From the NCBI GenBank assembly GCA_003507115.1, contig DNWN01000128.1, positions 1-10,118 of the forward strand: DNA of 10,118 bases, written 5' to 3'. How positions within the stretch are numbered: the stretch's first letter is position 1; every line of letters begins with the position of its first letter. The stretch comes from Cryomorphaceae bacterium (lineage in GTDB: Bacteria; Bacteroidota; Bacteroidia; Flavobacteriales; Schleiferiaceae). Made by a program: the position numbers and the translations under genes. A model generated the notes under the pieces. It had not been told where the DNA came from and made no database searches. It worked only from the letters and a program-made list of their open reading frames with translations. Positions 6,741 through 10,118 of this stretch are shown in pieces.

Positions 6741-7893
6741 GAATACGAAGTCCAAAAGTACTGCATTGCAACGCCTGAGCTGGTTTCTTATTGCGGTATT
6801 TGCCCTACCCTACCTCGGATTTCGGCCGGAATCCATCGGGGATGCCGACCGCGTCCAAAAAGTCATCATTGATGCTGGCCACGGTGGAAAAGATCCTGGC
6901 AACCTAGGAACGCGCCGCTATCGATCAACCGAGAAGGATGTGGCCTTGGCCGTCGCCCAGCAAACTGCTGCCAAAATCAAGGCCATGTACCCCGATGTGG
7001 AGGTGGTATTGACCCGGAATTCGGACCGTTTCCTCGAACTCTATGAACGGACGGCCATCGCGAACCGCGAAAAAGGGGACCTGTTTATTTCGATTCATTG
7101 TGACGCGGCGGACAACAAATCAGCCTACGGGTCATCTACGTACGTCATGGGGAAGAATCACGATGATGAAAACCAGGTCGCCCTCAGGGAGAATTCGGTC
7201 ATCCTCATGGAAGACAATTACCAAGATAAATATGAGGGATTCGATCCCCGCAAGCCAGAATCCTACATTGCATTAACCCTCTACCAATACGCTTTCCAAA
7301 ACCAGAGTATTGAATTCGCCCAAACCGTTCAAAACGCCTTCAAGAACGATGTGGGCCGCCGCGATCGGGGTGTCCGTCAGCAACCCCTCTATGTCACAAG
7401 TCGTTGCTCCATGCCTTCCGTACTGATTGAACTGGGATTCACGACCAATTCAGAAGAAGAGGACTTCTTGAATGGGGCCGAAGGTCAAGATGCCATGTCC
7501 ACTGCTATTGCCCGGTCCTTTGGGGCGTACAAAGTGCGTCGGGAGCGGGGCCTCCCTCCCGCTGGTCCTGCACCCACTGATGGATCTGCGCCAGAAAGTG
7601 CGCCAGAAACGCCTGCGGCTCCGGCCCCTCCCAAGGTGGAATTCTCGATCCAATTGTCCGTTTCCGGTTTAAAAAAACCGACTACAGAACCTCCCTTCTC
7701 CCAAGTTGAAGAAGTGTGGATCAAGTCGGAGGGTCGTCTCTACCGCTACCTTCAGGGCCATTATGCTACCCTCGAGGAGGCTAAGAAGGCCCTGCTAGGC
7801 GTTCAAGGAAAAGGCTTTGCCGATGCCTTCATCGTCGCCTACCGCGGGGTAGATCGAATTCCACTCTCTGAAGCTGAAAGCCTCACTCAATAA
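6739..7893 (+). CDS. N-acetylmuramoyl-L-alanine amidase (Amidase_3) with C-terminal SPOR-like domain
   Basis: A zinc amidase that cuts the bond between N-acetylmuramic acid and the stem peptide of peptidoglycan in the periplasm, mainly during cell separation. The product is 384 residues. A signal peptide or anchor covers about 11-28 (LSWFLIAVFALPYLGF). The Amidase_3 domain covers about 41-262 with zinc ligands His48 (IDAGHGG), Glu65 (STEKD) and His120 (SIHCD), and catalytic Glu231 (VLIELGF). A segment at about 135-190, between the His120 and Glu231 motifs, is larger than in minimal amidases and may shape or cover the active site; this is inference. A Pro/Ala-rich linker (272-299) leads to a SPOR-like domain (about 300-372), which would bind denuded glycan at the septum. 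ATG 6739 is chosen because the longer frame from 6625 runs antisense inside lptD and buries the signal peptide. It is the first gene of an operon; MCE follows after 16 bp. Confidence 0.93.
   Translation: MNTKSKSTALQRLSWFLIAVFALPYLGFRPESIGDADRVQKVIIDAGHGGKDPGNLGTRRYRSTEKDVALAVAQQTAAKIKAMYPDVEVVLTRNSDRFLELYERTAIANREKGDLFISIHCDAADNKSAYGSSTYVMGKNHDDENQVALRENSVILMEDNYQDKYEGFDPRKPESYIALTLYQYAFQNQSIEFAQTVQNAFKNDVGRRDRGVRQQPLYVTSRCSMPSVLIELGFTTNSEEEDFLNGAEGQDAMSTAIARSFGAYKVRRERGLPPAGPAPTDGSAPESAPETPAAPAPPKVEFSIQLSVSGLKKPTTEPPFSQVEEVWIKSEGRLYRYLQGHYATLEEAKKALLGVQGKGFADAFIVAYRGVDRIPLSEAESLTQ
6753..6760 (-). promoter_or_regulatory. Candidate -7 element (TACTTTTG) for lptD, inside the amidase gene
   Basis: Read on the minus strand, TACTTTTG matches TAnnTTTG and ends 12 bases before lptD ATG 6740. 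It lies within the first codons of the amidase gene. It overlaps the alternative lptD ATG at 6753-6755, which argues against that start. No TTTG at the usual -33 spacing was found. Confidence 0.45.
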
Positions 7894-7909
7894 TTGTATC
7901 TTGTTCCCC

Positions 7910-8887
7910 ATGATTTCACGAGAATTCAAAGCCGGAATTGCCGTCCTCCTTGCCGCTGGAACCCTCTACTGGGGCATTAACTTCTTAAAGGGCTCTGACC
8001 TCTTTGAAACCGGCATTGAAATCTATGCGGTGTATGACGAAACGGAGGGTATCACCAAGAGCGAAAATGTCACGATCAATGGCTTTGCGGTCGGAAAGAT
8101 CTCGGATGTGTACTTCCACCCCGACAACTCCGGACGTATCGTGGTGAAAATGAATATCACCTCAGACTACCCCATCACGGCCAACAGCATTGCCGAAATT
8201 CGATCCGCGGATTTATTAGGCGCCAAAGAGATTGCCCTTCTTTTGGAAAAAGGCTCTGTGTTGGTTGAAAAAGGAGACACCTTGCGCTCGAGAGTCGAAG
8301 AATCCATTTCAGAATCCATCAACAAGGAAGTTCTGCCCGTCAAAATCAAAGCGGAAAAATTATTAGCGAGTTTAGATTCCACCATCAACATCCTCAGTGG
8401 CTTCTTGGGGGGTGAAATGCAATCCGAATTTCGAACTTCCTTCACCAATGTGAACCGGAGCATCAGCAATCTGGGTTTAATCACAGATGAGATCAGCGCT
8501 TACATGGCGGAAAACCGGGAGGCCCTCGGATCCGCCACCCAAAATCTGGAGCGTCTGACCAGTATGCTCAATGAAAATCGGGGAGAACTGGACCGCGTCT
8601 TCAACAACCTGGCGAACATCTCCGACACCTTAGCTCAATCCAATGCCGGGGCCGCTATGCGGAGCTTGAGCTTGACAGCTCGCCGCCTGGATCAAATCAC
8701 CACCTCGGTCGAAAACGGCGAAGGCACCTTAGGTAAATTGGTAGCAAACGATTCACTCTACAACGAAGTCAATCGCGCCATCCTCTCCCTCGATAAACTG
8801 CTCGAAGACATTCGCAAACATCCCGGGCGCTATGTGGAGTTCTCCATTTTTGGCGGCCGAGACAAGGAAGCTAAAGCAGACGAATGA
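7910..8887 (+). CDS. MCE/MlaD family lipid-transport protein
   Basis: MCE proteins are anchored in the inner membrane and form hexameric rings or tunnels that carry phospholipids or other hydrophobic molecules between membranes. The 325-residue product has one N-terminal transmembrane segment (about 8-26, AGIAVLLAAGTLYWGINFL) after a short basic start. An MCE domain follows (about 36-115), including VTINGFAVGKISDV and SADLLGAKEIAL. Residues about 130-300 are a long helical, probably coiled-coil region rich in Leu, Asn, Ser and Glu, which includes ENGEGTLGKLVANDSLYNEV, a pattern typical of these proteins. ATG 7910 is preferred over the in-frame TTG at 7901, which is only three codons earlier. 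No Shine-Dalgarno sequence is seen. The stop overlaps the next start as ATGA, so translation is probably coupled. No MlaE permease or MlaF ATPase lies nearby; they may be elsewhere. Confidence 0.9.
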   Translation: MISREFKAGIAVLLAAGTLYWGINFLKGSDLFETGIEIYAVYDETEGITKSENVTINGFAVGKISDVYFHPDNSGRIVVKMNITSDYPITANSIAEIRSADLLGAKEIALLLEKGSVLVEKGDTLRSRVEESISESINKEVLPVKIKAEKLLASLDSTINILSGFLGGEMQSEFRTSFTNVNRSISNLGLITDEISAYMAENREALGSATQNLERLTSMLNENRGELDRVFNNLANISDTLAQSNAGAAMRSLSLTARRLDQITTSVENGEGTLGKLVANDSLYNEVNRAILSLDKLLEDIRKHPGRYVEFSIFGGRDKEAKADE

Positions 8888-10118
8888 TCGAACAAGGCGT
8901 CTTTCTTCTCGTCCTCGGTCTTGGCGCATTCCTATTCACACGCCAAATCCAACGATTGCGCAAGGGTTTGGCCCTGGCGCGTCCGAGTGAACGTCACGAC
9001 CGTCCCGCCGAACGTTGGGCCACGATGGCCCGAGTTGCCATGGGGCAGTCCAAAATGGGTACCCGCCCGCTGGCCGCCTTCTTTCACTTACTCATCTACG
9101 TCGGATTCGTTCTGATCAACCTGGAGGTCCTGGAGATCCTCCTGGACGGCGCCCTGGGAACCCACCGCATTTTCCAAGAGCCATTGGGCGGTCTCTATCC
9201 CTTCCTGATTCACTTTTTTGAATTCCTCGGCGGAGCCGTACTCCTGGCCTGCCTCGTGTTTCTCGTCCGCCGCTGGAGCGGACGCATTGGGCGCTTCGCA
9301 CACAGCGACCTGACGGGTTGGCCCCAACAGGATGCGGCCATCATCCTCTACGCGGAGATTGTGCTCATGAGTGCCTTGCTCGTCATGAATGCGGCAGAGT
9401 CTGTGCGGATCGATTCTCCGGGCTACCTCCTCTCATCCTTCCTCCACCCCCTCTTCGCTGGCTGGTCAGACGGCGCCTTGCATGTGACAGAAAAGGTGGC
9501 CTGGTGGTTTCACTTCATCGGCATTTTGGCCTTTTTGAACTACTTGCCCAAGAGCAAGCATTTCCACATCATCCTCGCTTTCCCAAACACCTGGTACAGC
9601 AAATTGGACGCCCGCGGACGCATTCCCGCTATGCCTTCCGTCACCCGGGAAATCAAAGCCATGCTCGACCCGAGCTACGTGCCGGACGCCACCGAGGTGC
9701 CCGCCCGTTTTGGGGCCAAAGATGTCGCCGACCTGCACTTTGCCAACCTTTTGAATGCTTACACCTGCACAGAGTGTGGACGGTGTACCAGTGAGTGCCC
9801 GGCCAACCAAACAGGCAAGAAACTCTCCCCTCGGAAAATCATGATGGCCACCCGCGACCGCGTGGAGCAGCTCTTGCGTGAACCCGAAAACACCCAAACC
9901 CTCCTCGATGGCTGGATCAGCCGCGAAGAGCTCTGGGCCTGCACCACCTGCAATGCCTGTGTGGAAGCCTGCCCCCTCAACATCGACCCCTTGGACATCA
10001 TCCAGCAAATTCGGCAGTACCTGGTGATGGAAGAATCCGCTGCGCCTGCCTCGTTAAACACCATGATGACCAACGTGGAAAACAATGCCGCCCCATGGGC
10101 CTATGCCCAGGCAGACCG
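8884..10118 (+). CDS. Membrane (Fe-S)-binding oxidoreductase subunit, HdrC/NarI-like, truncated by the window edge
   Basis: A probable membrane electron-transfer protein; its partner and substrate are unknown. The first 411 codons are visible and open to the window end. Five hydrophobic segments lie at about 5-19, 64-88, 105-128, 151-170 and 205-221. Histidines in or near them (His68, His110, His210, His226, His228) could bind heme b, as in NarI-like cytochromes; this is inference. A soluble cytoplasmic domain follows with two CxxCxxCxxxCP ferredoxin motifs: CTECGRCTSECP (Cys295, 298, 301, 305) and CTTCNACVEACP (Cys353, 356, 359, 363), each expected to hold a 4Fe-4S cluster. This matches the heterodisulfide-reductase-related Fe-S proteins of Bacteroidota, usually followed by a second Fe-S protein with CCG domains, which would lie beyond the window. 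ATG 8884-8886 overlaps the MCE stop (ATGA), indicating coupled translation. Confidence 0.88.
   Translation, partial: MIEQGVFLLVLGLGAFLFTRQIQRLRKGLALARPSERHDRPAERWATMARVAMGQSKMGTRPLAAFFHLLIYVGFVLINLEVLEILLDGALGTHRIFQEPLGGLYPFLIHFFEFLGGAVLLACLVFLVRRWSGRIGRFAHSDLTGWPQQDAAIILYAEIVLMSALLVMNAAESVRIDSPGYLLSSFLHPLFAGWSDGALHVTEKVAWWFHFIGILAFLNYLPKSKHFHIILAFPNTWYSKLDARGRIPAMPSVTREIKAMLDPSYVPDATEVPARFGAKDVADLHFANLLNAYTCTECGRCTSECPANQTGKKLSPRKIMMATRDRVEQLLREPENTQTLLDGWISREELWACTTCNACVEACPLNIDPLDIIQQIRQYLVMEESAAPASLNTMMTNVENNAAPWAYAQAD

Overview
The window looks like a chromosomal stretch from a fairly GC-rich member of the Bacteroidota, possibly Flavobacteriales or a relative; rank below phylum is a guess. 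The evidence is: L35 and L20 sequences of the Bacteroidota type; an LptD-like protein with the HCWEM...W.PFG ending; an amidase with a C-terminal SPOR-like domain followed by an MCE protein and an HdrC-like Fe-S protein; start codons with no Shine-Dalgarno sequence; and several matches to the Bacteroidota -7 promoter consensus TAnnTTTG. No mobile element, CRISPR array, tRNA or rRNA was seen.

Layout. Positions 1-595 (+) hold the end of rpmI (L35), rplT (L20) and a strong intrinsic terminator. Positions 623-3336 (-) hold a compact operon read as ridA, lpdA (dihydrolipoyl dehydrogenase), then an ATP-binding ABC subunit with no permease nearby. Positions 3337-3626 are a non-coding divergent region. 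Positions 3627-4220 (+) hold a single glutamine amidotransferase of the TrpG/PabA type. It converges on lptD (4251-6740, -), which encodes an outer-membrane LPS-assembly barrel. Head to head with lptD begins a + strand operon: N-acetylmuramoyl-L-alanine amidase (6739-7893), an MCE/MlaD-like protein (7910-8887), and a membrane HdrC-like protein with two 4Fe-4S motifs (8884 to the window edge, truncated).

How the genes fit together. The right half is mostly about the cell envelope: LPS export to the outer membrane (LptD), peptidoglycan cleavage (amidase) and probable lipid movement between membranes (MCE). The third gene of that operon is a respiratory-type electron carrier, coupled to the MCE gene by an ATGA overlap. 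The left half is housekeeping: ribosome, 2-oxoacid dehydrogenase E3, reactive-imine clearance and folate or tryptophan biosynthesis.

The most unusual structure is at 6720-6760. The best start codons of lptD and the amidase share the palindrome CATG, and each gene has a TAnnTTTG match lying inside the first codons or signal-peptide region of the other. Nothing in the window clearly amounts to an undescribed defence or mobile system.
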